DNA of 64,000 bases from Kribbella flavida DSM 17836 (GTDB lineage: Bacteria; Actinomycetota; Actinomycetes; Propionibacteriales; Kribbellaceae): positions 4,154,001 to 4,218,000 of the forward strand of contig NC_013729.1 in assembly GCF_000024345.1 (NCBI RefSeq). The letters run 5' to 3'. Numbering within the stretch: position 1 is the stretch's first letter; every line of letters starts with the position of its first letter. The translations under genes were made by a program, and so were the position numbers. This document shows positions 25,034 to 33,801 of this stretch, one piece after another. The notes under the pieces were generated by a model. That model saw only the letters and a program-made list of their open reading frames with translations, was not told the DNA's origin and searched no databases.

Positions 25034-25390
25034 ATGAGCCAATCCCACCCGGCGACCGGCGACCTGCTGCCGCTGCCTGCGGTGCGCGAGGGCGTCGACG
25101 GCCTGCCCGAGCTGGCCGAGGCGACGCACGAGTTCCTCAAGGCGCTCGCCAGTCCGAGCCGTCAACGGATCATGCTGCTGTTCGCCCGCGGCGCCGAGCT
25201 GTCCGTCAACGAGGTCGCCGAGCGCGCGGGCCTCGGCCAGTCCAACGCCTCCCAGCAACTGGCGCTGCTCAAACGCGGCAAGGTGCTGACCTCGCGCCGC
25301 GACGGCAAGGGCGTGCTCTACCGCGCCGACCGCGAAGGGACGTCGTCCGCCCTGGCCGACCTCCAGCGCTACCTCACCATCTGCTGCTGA
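25034..25390 (+). CDS. ArsR/SmtB-family regulator
   Basis: A 118-residue winged-helix regulator with recognition region VAERAGLGQSNASQQLALLKRGKVL and a wing SRRDGKGVLYRAD. It lacks the CVC box of classical ArsR but ends in LTICC, placing a cysteine pair at the C-terminus, as in variants with relocated metalloid sites. ATG 25034 has GGAGGTG ahead of it. It faces the ArsO-like gene across an AT-rich promoter region, so it is the likely repressor of that gene. Confidence 0.88.
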   Translation: MSQSHPATGDLLPLPAVREGVDGLPELAEATHEFLKALASPSRQRIMLLFARGAELSVNEVAERAGLGQSNASQQLALLKRGKVLTSRRDGKGVLYRADREGTSSALADLQRYLTICC

Positions 25391-25429
25391 CCAGATCCCG
25401 TCCACCACGACCCCGAAGGAGCGAGCACC

Positions 25430-25756
25430 ATGCAGACCGGCAGCCGGGAAGCCTCCGTTGCCGCGCACGACCCGTCGATCGAGTCCAGCCCGTCCCTGCT
25501 CGGACGCCCGCTGGGGGCTGCCGCCGCGGCCGCGACCGCCGGAGCCTGGCTCGGCATGGTCGTGTCCGTTCTCGGCTGGTTCGACGAACCGCTCGAGGTC
25601 TGGTTCGAGGTCAGCAAGGTGGCCACCGCCGTCGGAGCCTGCGCCGGCCTCGGTCTCGCGGCCGCGCTGACCGCCGTCCGGGCCCACGGCCGCCACGACG
25701 ACGAGGACCGCGTGCCCGTCCGCCGGTACGACGTGATCTCACCCCACCGCGGCTGA
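25430..25756 (+). CDS. Small membrane protein, function unknown
   Basis: A 108-residue protein with two hydrophobic helices (LGAAAAAATAGAWLGMVVSVLG and VATAVGACAGLGLAAALTAV) separated by an acidic loop (FDEPLEVWFEVSK). The C-terminal tail is charged and cytosolic or external. ATG 25430 has AAGGAG nine bases upstream. It is 39 bases after the ArsR-type gene and may share its transcript; no family recognised. Confidence 0.65.
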   Translation: MQTGSREASVAAHDPSIESSPSLLGRPLGAAAAAATAGAWLGMVVSVLGWFDEPLEVWFEVSKVATAVGACAGLGLAAALTAVRAHGRHDDEDRVPVRRYDVISPHRG

Positions 25757-25766
25757 CCGGAGTACG

Positions 25767-26081
25767 TCAGGCCGCCGGCTCGACCGCGAAGACCCGGTCG
25801 AGGCCGGTACGGCGCAGCAGTTCGGTCGTCTTGCGGTTGGCGTGCCGGATCACCACGCCACCACCGCGACGCCGGCAGACCCGGTGGGTGTCCAGCAACG
25901 CGGCCAGCAGGTTCGACGAGATCTGATCGACCTCCGAGACGTCGATCACCACCAGGTACGCCCCGTCCATCACGAGGTCGCGCAACTGCCACCGCAACCC
26001 GGACAACCCCTGCGCCAGCAGCCCTTCGGTCACCGTGACGATCGCCTTCTGTGGCAACGGACTGTGCAGCGCGTTCGACAT
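25767..26081 (-). CDS. STAS-domain protein (anti-anti-sigma type)
   Basis: A 104-residue STAS domain. The phospho-site region reads VIDVSEVDQISSNLLAAL, where Ser in DQISS is the position phosphorylated in SpoIIAA-like antagonists. Such proteins bind anti-sigma kinases and release a sigma factor when unphosphorylated. No anti-sigma kinase or cognate sigma gene is next to it, so partners are encoded elsewhere. ATG 26081 begins MSNALHSPLP; the next gene is divergent. Confidence 0.82.
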   Translation of the reverse strand: MSNALHSPLPQKAIVTVTEGLLAQGLSGLRWQLRDLVMDGAYLVVIDVSEVDQISSNLLAALLDTHRVCRRRGGGVVIRHANRKTTELLRRTGLDRVFAVEPAA

Positions 26082-26221
26082 CTGGCGCCTCCCAAGCTGA
26101 TCGAACCGTGGCCTCCAGCCTCCGCGCCGGACATTGAGACCGGTCGAACCCCTTCTTTACGATCGGATGACGGAAGGTCACCCGCCGGCCCGGCCGCCGC
26201 GGGGTTTGCCACCATGGACGA

Positions 26222-26923
26222 ATGCCCTTGCAGGTTCTGATCGTGGAGGACGACGACCGCATCCGCGCGGTCCTGCGGCTCGCGCTCGAGGACGAGGGCT
26301 ACCAGGTCGCGGAGGCCGGCGACGCCGACACCGCGCTGGACCTGACCCGCAAGGCCATGCCGGACCTGATGATCGTCGACCTGATGCTCGGCGCCACCGA
26401 CGGCTACACCTGCATCCGCGAGGTACGCCGGAGCAGCGACATCCCGATCGTGGTGGTCAGCGCCCGGTCCGACACCCACGACATCGTCGCGGGGCTGGAG
26501 GCCGGGGCCGACGACTACGTCACCAAGCCGTTCCAGGTGAAGGAGATCACCGCCCGGCTGCGGGCCTTGCGCCGGCGGCTGCGCACCGCCGCGGACGACG
26601 CCGAGCCGGACATCGTGCTGGACGCCGACCCGCGCCGCAGCCTGGTGCTGTCCCGGGCCCGCGGCGCCGCCCGGCTCGACGGCCAGGACGTCCCGCTGAC
26701 CGTCACCGAGTTCCGGCTGCTGTCCGAGCTGGCCCGGATCCCGGGCCGGGTGCTCAGCCGGCAGGCATTGCTGGAGGCCGTCTGGGAGCACGGCTTCTAC
26801 GGCGACGAACGCATCGTCGACGTGCACATCCGCCGGCTCCGGACCAAGATCGAGCGCGACCCGGGGCATCCCGCGATCGTCGTCACCGTGCGCGGCCTCG
26901 GGTACCGGCTGGACCCTCGATGA
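26222..26923 (+). CDS. OmpR-family response regulator
   Basis: A 233-residue regulator. Receiver domain residues 1-120 with acidic pocket EDDD (9-12), phosphoacceptor Asp in MIVDLML (about residue 54), and the conserved Lys in YVTKPF (about 103). A winged helix follows from 135 (TVTEFRLLSELAR ... DVHIRRLRTKIE). ATG 26222 starts the canonical LQVLIVEDD. Its stop overlaps the kinase start (ATGA), so the pair is translationally coupled. Confidence 0.93.
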   Translation: MPLQVLIVEDDDRIRAVLRLALEDEGYQVAEAGDADTALDLTRKAMPDLMIVDLMLGATDGYTCIREVRRSSDIPIVVVSARSDTHDIVAGLEAGADDYVTKPFQVKEITARLRALRRRLRTAADDAEPDIVLDADPRRSLVLSRARGAARLDGQDVPLTVTEFRLLSELARIPGRVLSRQALLEAVWEHGFYGDERIVDVHIRRLRTKIERDPGHPAIVVTVRGLGYRLDPR

Positions 26924-28293
26924 CCAAGCCCCGAGGGCCGCTCGCGTCGGCGGGCCTGCGGCACCGGCTCGTCCTGGCCTTCGGCGCGGTCACGCTGCTG
27001 GTGTCGACGATCTTCGCCGCCAGCACGTACCTGCTGGCGCGCAACTACATGCTCGCCCAGCGGGAACGCGCGGTGAAGCACCAGGCGCTCGCCGACGCGG
27101 CGTTCGTGCAGCGCCGGCTGGAGAGCGCGGGCGCCGACATCTCCGCCGTGTTCACCGCGGCCGGGCCGCCGGCCGAGAACATGATCGTGCTGCGCTGGGG
27201 TGACCAGTGGTACGCCTCGGCCCTGGACAGCGGTCACGAGGACGTCCCGTCGGCCCTGCGCACCGCGGTGGAAGCGGGTCAGGTCGGCACCCAGCGGTTC
27301 CGGACCGAGGACGGCCCCGCGCTCGCCCTCGGCGTACCGCTGGCCAGCGTCGACGCCGAGTTCTACGAGGTCGCGCCGCTCGGCGAGCTCGACGAGAACC
27401 TGCGCCTGCTCAGCATCATTCTCGCCAGTGGCGCGCTGGTCGCCGCGGCTGCCGGCGCCGCGCTCGGCGGCTGGGCCGGTCGTTCGGCCGTCACCCCGCT
27501 GAACCGGGTCGCGGCCGCCGCCGCCCGGATCGCCGGCGGACACCTGGAAACCCGGCTGCCGGTCACCCGCGACCCGGAGCTGACCACGATCGTCGGCTCC
27601 TTCAACAGCATGGTGGACACCCTCCAGCAGCGCATCGAACGCGACGCCCGGCTGGCCGCCGACGTGAGTCACGAGCTCCGGTCGCCGCTGACCACCCTGG
27701 TCGGCAGTGTCGACCTGCTCAACGCTCGCCGGGACGAGCTGTCGCCGCGCTCACAGCAAGCGCTCGACCTGGTGACCGCCGACCTCGACCGGTTCCGCCG
27801 GCTGCTCGACGACCTGCTCGAACTGGCACGCTCCGACGCCGGACTCGATCAACTGCCGCAGGAGCCCGTGAACGTCTGGGTGCTGCTGCGGCACGTGATC
27901 AGCGAGGTGAGCGCCGACTCCGCCGTGCTGCGCGGCCCCGAGGACGTCGAGGTCACCGGCGACAAGTCACGGCTCAGCCGCCTGTTCCGCAACCTGCTCG
28001 AGAACGCCGAGCGGCACGGCGGCGGACTCGCGTCGGTCGAGATCAGCCGGCTGGGCGCCGAGGTCGTCGTCACCGTCGACGACAGCGGGACCGGCGTACC
28101 GGCTGCGGACCGCGAGCGGATCTTCGAGCGGTTCGCGACCGGGCCGAGCCGCCGCGGTTCCTCCTCCGGCACCGGCTTGGGGCTGGCGCTCGTGGCGGAG
28201 ACGGCCGCTGCCCACGGTGGCGCCGTCTGGTGCACCGATGCGCCCGGTGGCGGTGCCCGCTTCGTCGTACGACTCCCGGCGGCCCGGTCGTGA
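26920..28293 (+). CDS. Sensor histidine kinase
   Basis: A 457-residue membrane kinase. First helix at residues 18-38, extracellular sensor loop about 40-165, second helix near 168-188, HAMP about 190-240, phospho-His in DVSHELRSPLTTL near residue 250, and ATPase boxes N (NLLENAERHG), G1 (VDDSGTGVP) and G2 (GTGLGLALV). It should phosphorylate the regulator encoded just upstream. The stop overlaps the following lipoprotein gene by one base. The arrangement resembles MtrAB-LpqB and related actinobacterial triads. Confidence 0.93.
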   Translation: MTKPRGPLASAGLRHRLVLAFGAVTLLVSTIFAASTYLLARNYMLAQRERAVKHQALADAAFVQRRLESAGADISAVFTAAGPPAENMIVLRWGDQWYASALDSGHEDVPSALRTAVEAGQVGTQRFRTEDGPALALGVPLASVDAEFYEVAPLGELDENLRLLSIILASGALVAAAAGAALGGWAGRSAVTPLNRVAAAAARIAGGHLETRLPVTRDPELTTIVGSFNSMVDTLQQRIERDARLAADVSHELRSPLTTLVGSVDLLNARRDELSPRSQQALDLVTADLDRFRRLLDDLLELARSDAGLDQLPQEPVNVWVLLRHVISEVSADSAVLRGPEDVEVTGDKSRLSRLFRNLLENAERHGGGLASVEISRLGAEVVVTVDDSGTGVPAADRERIFERFATGPSRRGSSSGTGLGLALVAETAAAHGGAVWCTDAPGGGARFVVRLPAARS

Positions 28294-28877
28294 TGCGCCG
28301 CGCGGCCGGCTGCCTCGGCGTACTCGTGCTGGTCGCCGGATGCGGCATCCCCACCCAGGACCAGCCCAGTCAGGTCGCTGCCTCGGAGATCCCCGCTCCC
28401 CTGCGCGGCGACGGTACGCCGCAGCCGTCCGTGCCGGCCACGGTCGATCCGGGCGACTCGTCGCTGCTGATCTACTTCGTCCGCGACGACCGGCTCATCG
28501 GCCTGCCCCGCGAGACGCCGACCGGTTCGCGCGACGACCGGCTCTCCGAGGCCCTGGACTCCCTGACCGCCGGCCCCAGCGAGAAGGAACAAGCCGCAGG
28601 CATCACCACCGCCTTTCCCGCCGGCCTCGACCTCGCCGTGGAAGCCGTCGACGGAACCCGCGTCGTGCTCAACCTGAGCGGCGAGACCGACGGCCGCTCC
28701 GCCACCGACAACGTGCTCACCGTCGGCCAGGTCGTGCTGTCGCTCACGTCCCTGCCCTCGGTCACCGAGATCACCTTCGTCCGCGACGGCACCCCCGTCG
28801 AAGCCCTGCTGCCCGGCGGCGCCCTCACCGCCGACCCCCTGACCGCCGCCGACTACCTCCCCCTCAAACACAACTGA
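28293..28877 (+). CDS. GerMN-domain lipoprotein
   Basis: A 194-residue lipoprotein with signal peptide and lipobox LVAGC near residue 16, followed by a Pro-rich linker and a GerMN domain (LLIYFVRDDRLIGLPRE ... TDNVLTVGQVVLSLTSLPSV). It lacks the large propeller-like C-terminal part of LpqB, so it is a short LpqB-like partner. ATG 28293 overlaps the kinase stop (TGATG); GTG 28290 is an alternative. It probably modulates signal input of the kinase at the outer membrane face. Confidence 0.85.
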   Translation: MRRAAGCLGVLVLVAGCGIPTQDQPSQVAASEIPAPLRGDGTPQPSVPATVDPGDSSLLIYFVRDDRLIGLPRETPTGSRDDRLSEALDSLTAGPSEKEQAAGITTAFPAGLDLAVEAVDGTRVVLNLSGETDGRSATDNVLTVGQVVLSLTSLPSVTEITFVRDGTPVEALLPGGALTADPLTAADYLPLKHN

Positions 28878-28969
28878 CCCCGGCCCAGCGCCGCGGGTTT
28901 CCGGCGAACCCTCTACTCTTCCGTCGGCAGGCAGTCGGTCTGCGGGGGTGTGCTTCTGGGGGTTGAACG

Positions 28970-29911
28970 ATGCGACGAGCAAGCGTTGGTCTGGCCTGTG
29001 CGGCCGCACTGATAGCGGTGCCGGCCTGCGACTCCGGCCAGGCGACACCTCCGGTGAGCCAGGCCGCGGCGACACCGAGTGCGCCCCTCCCCCAGCCGGC
29101 CGGAAACCTGTGCGAGCGCGTGGGACCAACCCTCGCCGGCGAGTGGAAGGCCGAGGAACAGCCGCCGGCGTCGTTCCCGCTCGCGGACGTCTGCTCGCTG
29201 ACGAACGCCGCCGACCCGAACAACCAGTACTCGATCTCGCTCGGCGTGCTGCCCGTGTCGGCGCAGGATGCCGCGGAACTCCGCAAGTACGACGTACGCC
29301 GGCTGAAAGGCCACTACGTCGTGCAGCCCGTCGACGGCGGCGTCGGGCAGGACTCCTGGGCGGTCGATCCGGCCGCGGCCGGGCCCTGGGTGGTGTTCCG
29401 CAGCGGCAACAGACTGGTGAAGGTGTCTCGGCCGCTCGGAGGCAAGGGACAACTGAACGCGGTGAAGGCCGTCGCCAGGACGATCGAGCGCCTTCCCGGC
29501 GGATTCCCGCCGACCCGGTCGATGCACCGGCGCCCCGAGTGCGAGCGCGGCACCGCGGCGGCGGAGAAGCTGCTGGCAGCCAAGGCGGCGGCCCGGCGAG
29601 ACACGCTCGTGAACGGCTTCGTCTCCTGCCGCTGGGCCTCGACCCGCCAGGCCGCGGTCGCGATCGGCGGCGGACTGGGATCGGACGCCGCGATCGCCTT
29701 CACGAATCTGCGAAACGCAGGCACCGGCCCGGTGGTGTCGAACCGCCGAGTCCCTGTCGGCCAGGAGGGCTGGCAGCAGGACAACGGCTTCCTGGCCTAC
29801 CAGCTCGCCGAGAATGCCTTCGTCACCGTCGTCGCCCATCCCATGCCCTCCACCCAGTCCGCAGGCGTCCTCGCGCTGGCCAGAGCGCTACGCCCGATCC
29901 ACCTCCGCTGA
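28970..29911 (+). CDS. Secreted lipoprotein, function unknown
   Basis: A 313-residue protein with a signal peptide and lipobox VPAC near residue 20 (AALIAVPACDSG), a Ser/Pro/Ala linker, and then two repeats of a domain with single cysteines (NLCERVGP ... DVCSLTNA, and later PECERGTAA ... FVSCRWAST). The spacing suggests two DUF3558-like sensor domains with one disulphide each. ATG 28970 is the start. It is 92 bases past the GerMN gene and could belong to that operon. Confidence 0.75.
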   Translation: MRRASVGLACAAALIAVPACDSGQATPPVSQAAATPSAPLPQPAGNLCERVGPTLAGEWKAEEQPPASFPLADVCSLTNAADPNNQYSISLGVLPVSAQDAAELRKYDVRRLKGHYVVQPVDGGVGQDSWAVDPAAAGPWVVFRSGNRLVKVSRPLGGKGQLNAVKAVARTIERLPGGFPPTRSMHRRPECERGTAAAEKLLAAKAAARRDTLVNGFVSCRWASTRQAAVAIGGGLGSDAAIAFTNLRNAGTGPVVSNRRVPVGQEGWQQDNGFLAYQLAENAFVTVVAHPMPSTQSAGVLALARALRPIHLR

Positions 29912-29940
29912 CACCACCGCCGCCCGACGTTGCTCTGCGA

Positions 29941-31551
29941 TCACCTGCTCCGCCGCCAGAACGTGCACTGGTGCCGGCGATCGAGATCGACGTGGCGGAA
30001 GTTGCCAGGGGCAAGCGACTCGGTGGTGGGGCCGCCGCGGTACGCCGGCCAGTGCGGCAGGCCCGGGCCGTTCGGGTCGCCGGAGCGGGCGAAGTTCGTC
30101 CAGTACCGGCGCATCTGCTCCGCGAGGCGCTGCTGGGCCGGCGTCATCGGGGCGTACGGGCCGAAGTCGAACAGGTAGGCCACCTCCGAGCCGTGATACG
30201 CCCCGGACGGGAAGCCCGGCGGGAACCAGCCTTCCAGGACGGCGGCCGTGGGGTCGGCGAAGGAGAAGCTGTAGACCTTCGTCCGCCGGGCCATGTCGTC
30301 GCTGGACCGGACTGTCGGACAGACCCAGCTGCTGTCCGTTCCCACAGCCGCCCAGGCGAGCAGCGGCGACGCGTACGCCGATGCCGGGTAGCGTTGCTCG
30401 ACCGCCTTGGCCAGGCCGCCGAAGCTCTTCGCCAACTGAGCCCGGTACGCCGAGACACTCAGCGAATCCCCGAACAGCGGCGCGAAGTACCGGTGCTCGT
30501 CCCGGGTGTTGCCCTGGAGCACGGGGACCCGGTGGAACCACCCCGCCCGCACCGCGTGCACCGGATCCACCGGCAAGATCGGCGTGCCGTACCCAGGCGA
30601 GGTGAACTCGCCGTTCAACGTCAGCAGCGCGGCGACATCGTCGACCTCACGCAGACAGGCAAGCACTCGACAGCCGAGATCGCGGCCCGCCTGCCGGCCG
30701 CGCGCCGCCAGCTCGGACCGCGGCGCCCAGTACCTGATCGGCTCGGAGTCCGGGAACATCACGTTGCGCGGCCAGTTCTGCCGGCACGAGCCGCTCTGGA
30801 TCACCGCGCGGTGGAACAGCCTGGCCGAGCCTGGCGACACCAGGTGCGCACAGACGGCCGCACCGCCCGAGGACTCCCCCATGATCGTCACGTTCGCCGG
30901 GTCGCCTCCGAAGGCACGGGCGTTGCGGCGCACCCATCGCAGCGCGGCCTGCTGATCGGCCAGCCCGAAGGTGCCCGAGTCGGTCAGCCCGGGATAGCCG
31001 AAGTACCCGAAGATGCCCAGCCGGTAGTTCACCGTGACCACGACCGCGTCGCCGATCCGGCTCAGCGGCCGGCCGTCGTACTCCGCGCCCTGGCCCGACG
31101 CCCACGCGCCGCCGTGGAACCACACCATCACCGGACGGCCCCCTGCAGCCATCCCCTGACCGGTGGACGCAGGGGCGGTCACGTTGAGAAACAGGCAGTC
31201 CTCCGACGACGCCGGATCCAGCGCGCCGTCCGCGCCGAGCTGGGCACACTTCGCCCCCGGCCGGCCGGCGTCGCGAACGCCCGGCCAGGCCGGGTGCGGC
31301 CGAGGCAGCGTCCACCTCGCCGGTTTCGCGGCGTACGGGACGCCCTGGAACACGCTGGTCCCGCCGTCGGCGACGCCTTCGACCAGCCCCTTGTCCGTCG
31401 CTAGGACCACCCGCGCCGCGCCGTCCCGCCGGGTGGAGTCGGCAGCGGAGTCGGCGGCGGACCCCGCAACCACCACCAGGCTGGTCGTGAGCGCGACGGC
31501 CAGTACACCAACCACGGTCCGCAGGGATGTCCGGCGTACGAAGCTCCTCAT
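29941..31551 (-). CDS. Secreted type B carboxylesterase
   Basis: A 536-residue alpha/beta hydrolase. After a signal peptide (about residues 1-32), the oxyanion motif VWFHGGAWASG (near 143-153) and nucleophile elbow GESSGG (Ser227) are seen, with EDCLFLNV as the carboxylesterase family signature. It should hydrolyse carboxylic esters outside the cell. ATG 31551 is preferred to the open frame from 31608 because it begins a clean signal peptide (MRSFVRRTSLRTVVG). Substrate unknown. It is convergent with the lipoprotein gene. Confidence 0.88.
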   Translation of the reverse strand: MRSFVRRTSLRTVVGVLAVALTTSLVVVAGSAADSAADSTRRDGAARVVLATDKGLVEGVADGGTSVFQGVPYAAKPARWTLPRPHPAWPGVRDAGRPGAKCAQLGADGALDPASSEDCLFLNVTAPASTGQGMAAGGRPVMVWFHGGAWASGQGAEYDGRPLSRIGDAVVVTVNYRLGIFGYFGYPGLTDSGTFGLADQQAALRWVRRNARAFGGDPANVTIMGESSGGAAVCAHLVSPGSARLFHRAVIQSGSCRQNWPRNVMFPDSEPIRYWAPRSELAARGRQAGRDLGCRVLACLREVDDVAALLTLNGEFTSPGYGTPILPVDPVHAVRAGWFHRVPVLQGNTRDEHRYFAPLFGDSLSVSAYRAQLAKSFGGLAKAVEQRYPASAYASPLLAWAAVGTDSSWVCPTVRSSDDMARRTKVYSFSFADPTAAVLEGWFPPGFPSGAYHGSEVAYLFDFGPYAPMTPAQQRLAEQMRRYWTNFARSGDPNGPGLPHWPAYRGGPTTESLAPGNFRHVDLDRRHQCTFWRRSR

Positions 31552-31721
31552 GGCTCCGACTCTTCCGCTTCCTCGCAGGAGCGAAATCAGCCGAAAGTCT
31601 GCCGTCACCAGACCAAAGCAGCCTCCTTTCCCGCGCAGCGACCGTGCGGTGAGCGCCGGCCTGGCCGATGATGGACTGGTGGCCGGCCCGGCGGCCGCAT
31701 GACGCTACGCAAGGGGGTCGC

Positions 31722-32762
31722 GTGCAGATCAGTCTCGACATCAACGATCTGAGCAACGTCCGCCTGATGGCGCCGGGCCCGGTGCTGGAGACCATGATGG
31801 CCGGGCAGACCCTGCAGGCGCGGCCGCCCAAGGCGGCCTTGACCAGGTCCCACCTCAAGTGGCGCCGTGCGGTGGCGCCGAAGGTCGCGGCCTCGGGCCC
31901 GGTCCGGCGGGTCCTCGAAGTCGGCGCCCGGCCGTACAGCGCGGTCGACCTGTACCTGCCGTCCGTCGGGGCCGCCGATCTGGCCGAGGGCATCGACCGG
32001 CTGCGCCGGCTGGGACCGCAGTACTACCGGCTCGAGCTGGAGCTGTGCTCGGCCGACCACCACCCGCGCCACATCCCCCGCTGGACCGAACAACTGGCGG
32101 CCGGTGATCCGCGTCCCCGCGAGGACCTGGTCAACGGAGTCCGCCTGCTGCACGACATCGGGCTCCAGGAGGAGCTCGTGAGCGCTGCCGTGGCGGTCCG
32201 GCGGTTCCTGGCGGCGCGCACCCAGGACCTCGCCGACGGTGGGATCAACCAGCTGATGAACAACCTGCACCCCTGGATCAGCTGGCACCCGCCGATGATC
32301 ACGATCGACGCGCCTGGCTCGGCTCCGCCCGGCGAACCGAGGCGGTGTGGCGGACGCGGGATCATCCTCACTCCGTCGGTCTTCGCGACGGCGGTCCAGT
32401 ACTGCCTCGACGGCGCCGGAGAACTGCCCAGCTTGCTGATCTTTCCCATCACTCCGTCCGGCGAGCAGCCGGTCCGGCCGGGCCCGGGACTGGAGCAGCT
32501 GCTCGGCCGGAAGCGCGCCGCGATCCTCGCCCTGCTGGCCCGCGAGCAGCTCTGCACCTCCGACCTCGCCCGGCGCTGCGCCATCTCCCCCGGCGCCGTC
32601 AGCGAACACACCCGGATACTGCGTGACGCTGGGCTGATCACGACCGACCGGAGCCGGCTCGCGATGCACCGCATCACTCCGGCCGGATCGACACTCATCG
32701 GCGACCACGTCGGCCTCGGCGCACAGGCAGAGCGCCTCGGCTCCCGTGACGCGACGGGATGA
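31722..32762 (+). CDS. Winged-helix regulator with large N-terminal domain (ArsR-like)
   Basis: A 346-residue protein. The last 90 residues form a winged helix (REQLCTSDLARRCAISPGAVSEHTRILRDAGLITTDR) of ArsR type. The first 240 residues match the DUF5937-type domain often found on such regulators in actinobacteria (SLDINDLSNVRLMAPGPVLE at the start); its ligand is unknown. GTG 31722 begins VQISLDIND and is preferred to ATG 31668. No obvious target gene is beside it. Confidence 0.78.
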   Translation: MQISLDINDLSNVRLMAPGPVLETMMAGQTLQARPPKAALTRSHLKWRRAVAPKVAASGPVRRVLEVGARPYSAVDLYLPSVGAADLAEGIDRLRRLGPQYYRLELELCSADHHPRHIPRWTEQLAAGDPRPREDLVNGVRLLHDIGLQEELVSAAVAVRRFLAARTQDLADGGINQLMNNLHPWISWHPPMITIDAPGSAPPGEPRRCGGRGIILTPSVFATAVQYCLDGAGELPSLLIFPITPSGEQPVRPGPGLEQLLGRKRAAILALLAREQLCTSDLARRCAISPGAVSEHTRILRDAGLITTDRSRLAMHRITPAGSTLIGDHVGLGAQAERLGSRDATG

Positions 32763-32776
32763 CCACCTGCTGGAAC

Positions 32777-33625
32777 CTATCGCCGACCTGACAACGGCAT
32801 CCCCTGGCGGGGCGCCTGCGGACGGGCTTGGCAGCGCATCGCGGCGCGGTCGGCGCGATTCCGCCGTGTCGAGTGCCCCCGCAGCACGGTCTCGTGCGCG
32901 TCCCGCAGCTCGCGCCCCGGCGCGATCCCCAGCTGCTCGGCCAGCACACCCCGGACCTCTCGGTATGCCGCCAGCGCGTCCGACTGCCGGCTGCCCTGCG
33001 ACAGCGCGCGAATGAGGTAGGCCCACAGCCGCTCCCGCAGCGGGTGTTCGGCGACGACCTGTCGAAGCTCGGCCAGCAGCTCCGTTCCGCCGCCCAACTG
33101 CAGCTCCAGCTCGATCCGACGTTCCAGCGCCGTCAGCCGGACCTCACCCAGAGCCGCCAGGTCCTCCCGCTCCAGCTGGTCCGAGTCGAAGCCCGTCAGC
33201 GCGCCGTCGTACCAGTGGCCGAGGGCTTCCGTCAGCAGCTCCAGCTCCCGCCGCTGGTCCGACGCCGCCGCGGCCGCAGCGAGCAGTCGCCGAAATTCCA
33301 GCAGGTCGAGACGATCCGTCGCCAGGTCGATCCGGTAGCCGGCAGGAGTCCGCTGGACCAGCTCGTGATCGTCGCCGACCGCCGCGCGAAGCCGGCACAC
33401 CAGAGTATGAATGGCTGGGCGGACGTTGCGCGGCAGCTGGTGCCCCCACAGGATGTCGGCCAACCGGTCGAGCGTGACCGGCGTGCCGGCGCGCAAGAGC
33501 AACGTCGCCAGCAGCAGGCGTGGCTTCCCGCTGATCGCGATCTGCCGCCCGCCGGCCTCGACCGCCAGCGGCCGCAGGATGTGAAACCGCACCTCACCCG
33601 CCATCCACGTCCACTCCCCAGCCAT
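32777..33625 (-). CDS. SARP-family regulator (wHTH plus BTAD)
   Basis: A 282-residue stand-alone SARP: OmpR-type winged helix at residues about 10-100 (PLAVEAGGRQIAISGKPRLLLATLLLRAG, DILWG) and a bacterial transcriptional activator domain at about 110-255 (HPLRERLWAYLIRALSQGSRQSDALAAYREVR). SARPs activate secondary metabolite or related clusters. ATG 33625 has GGGAGG six bases before it. No biosynthetic cluster is adjacent, so it may act at a distance or on the divergent glycoside hydrolase gene. The C-terminal tail is Arg-rich. Confidence 0.87.
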   Translation of the reverse strand: MAGEWTWMAGEVRFHILRPLAVEAGGRQIAISGKPRLLLATLLLRAGTPVTLDRLADILWGHQLPRNVRPAIHTLVCRLRAAVGDDHELVQRTPAGYRIDLATDRLDLLEFRRLLAAAAAASDQRRELELLTEALGHWYDGALTGFDSDQLEREDLAALGEVRLTALERRIELELQLGGGTELLAELRQVVAEHPLRERLWAYLIRALSQGSRQSDALAAYREVRGVLAEQLGIAPGRELRDAHETVLRGHSTRRNRADRAAMRCQARPQAPRQGMPLSGRR

Positions 33626-33801
33626 CGTCGCCCTCCCAGGACCGCCTCCGACCGTAGAGCCCGGCCGGCACGGGCCGCCGACGATTCGGACCAGGCCAAA
33701 TCCCCGGCACCGGCGCGCCCCGTCCGGTAGCACGCAGGGCCGATACGCCGAGGTCGCACGGCACCGACAGCGCGGACGGTGGGCTCTGAGAACATACGAC
33801 G

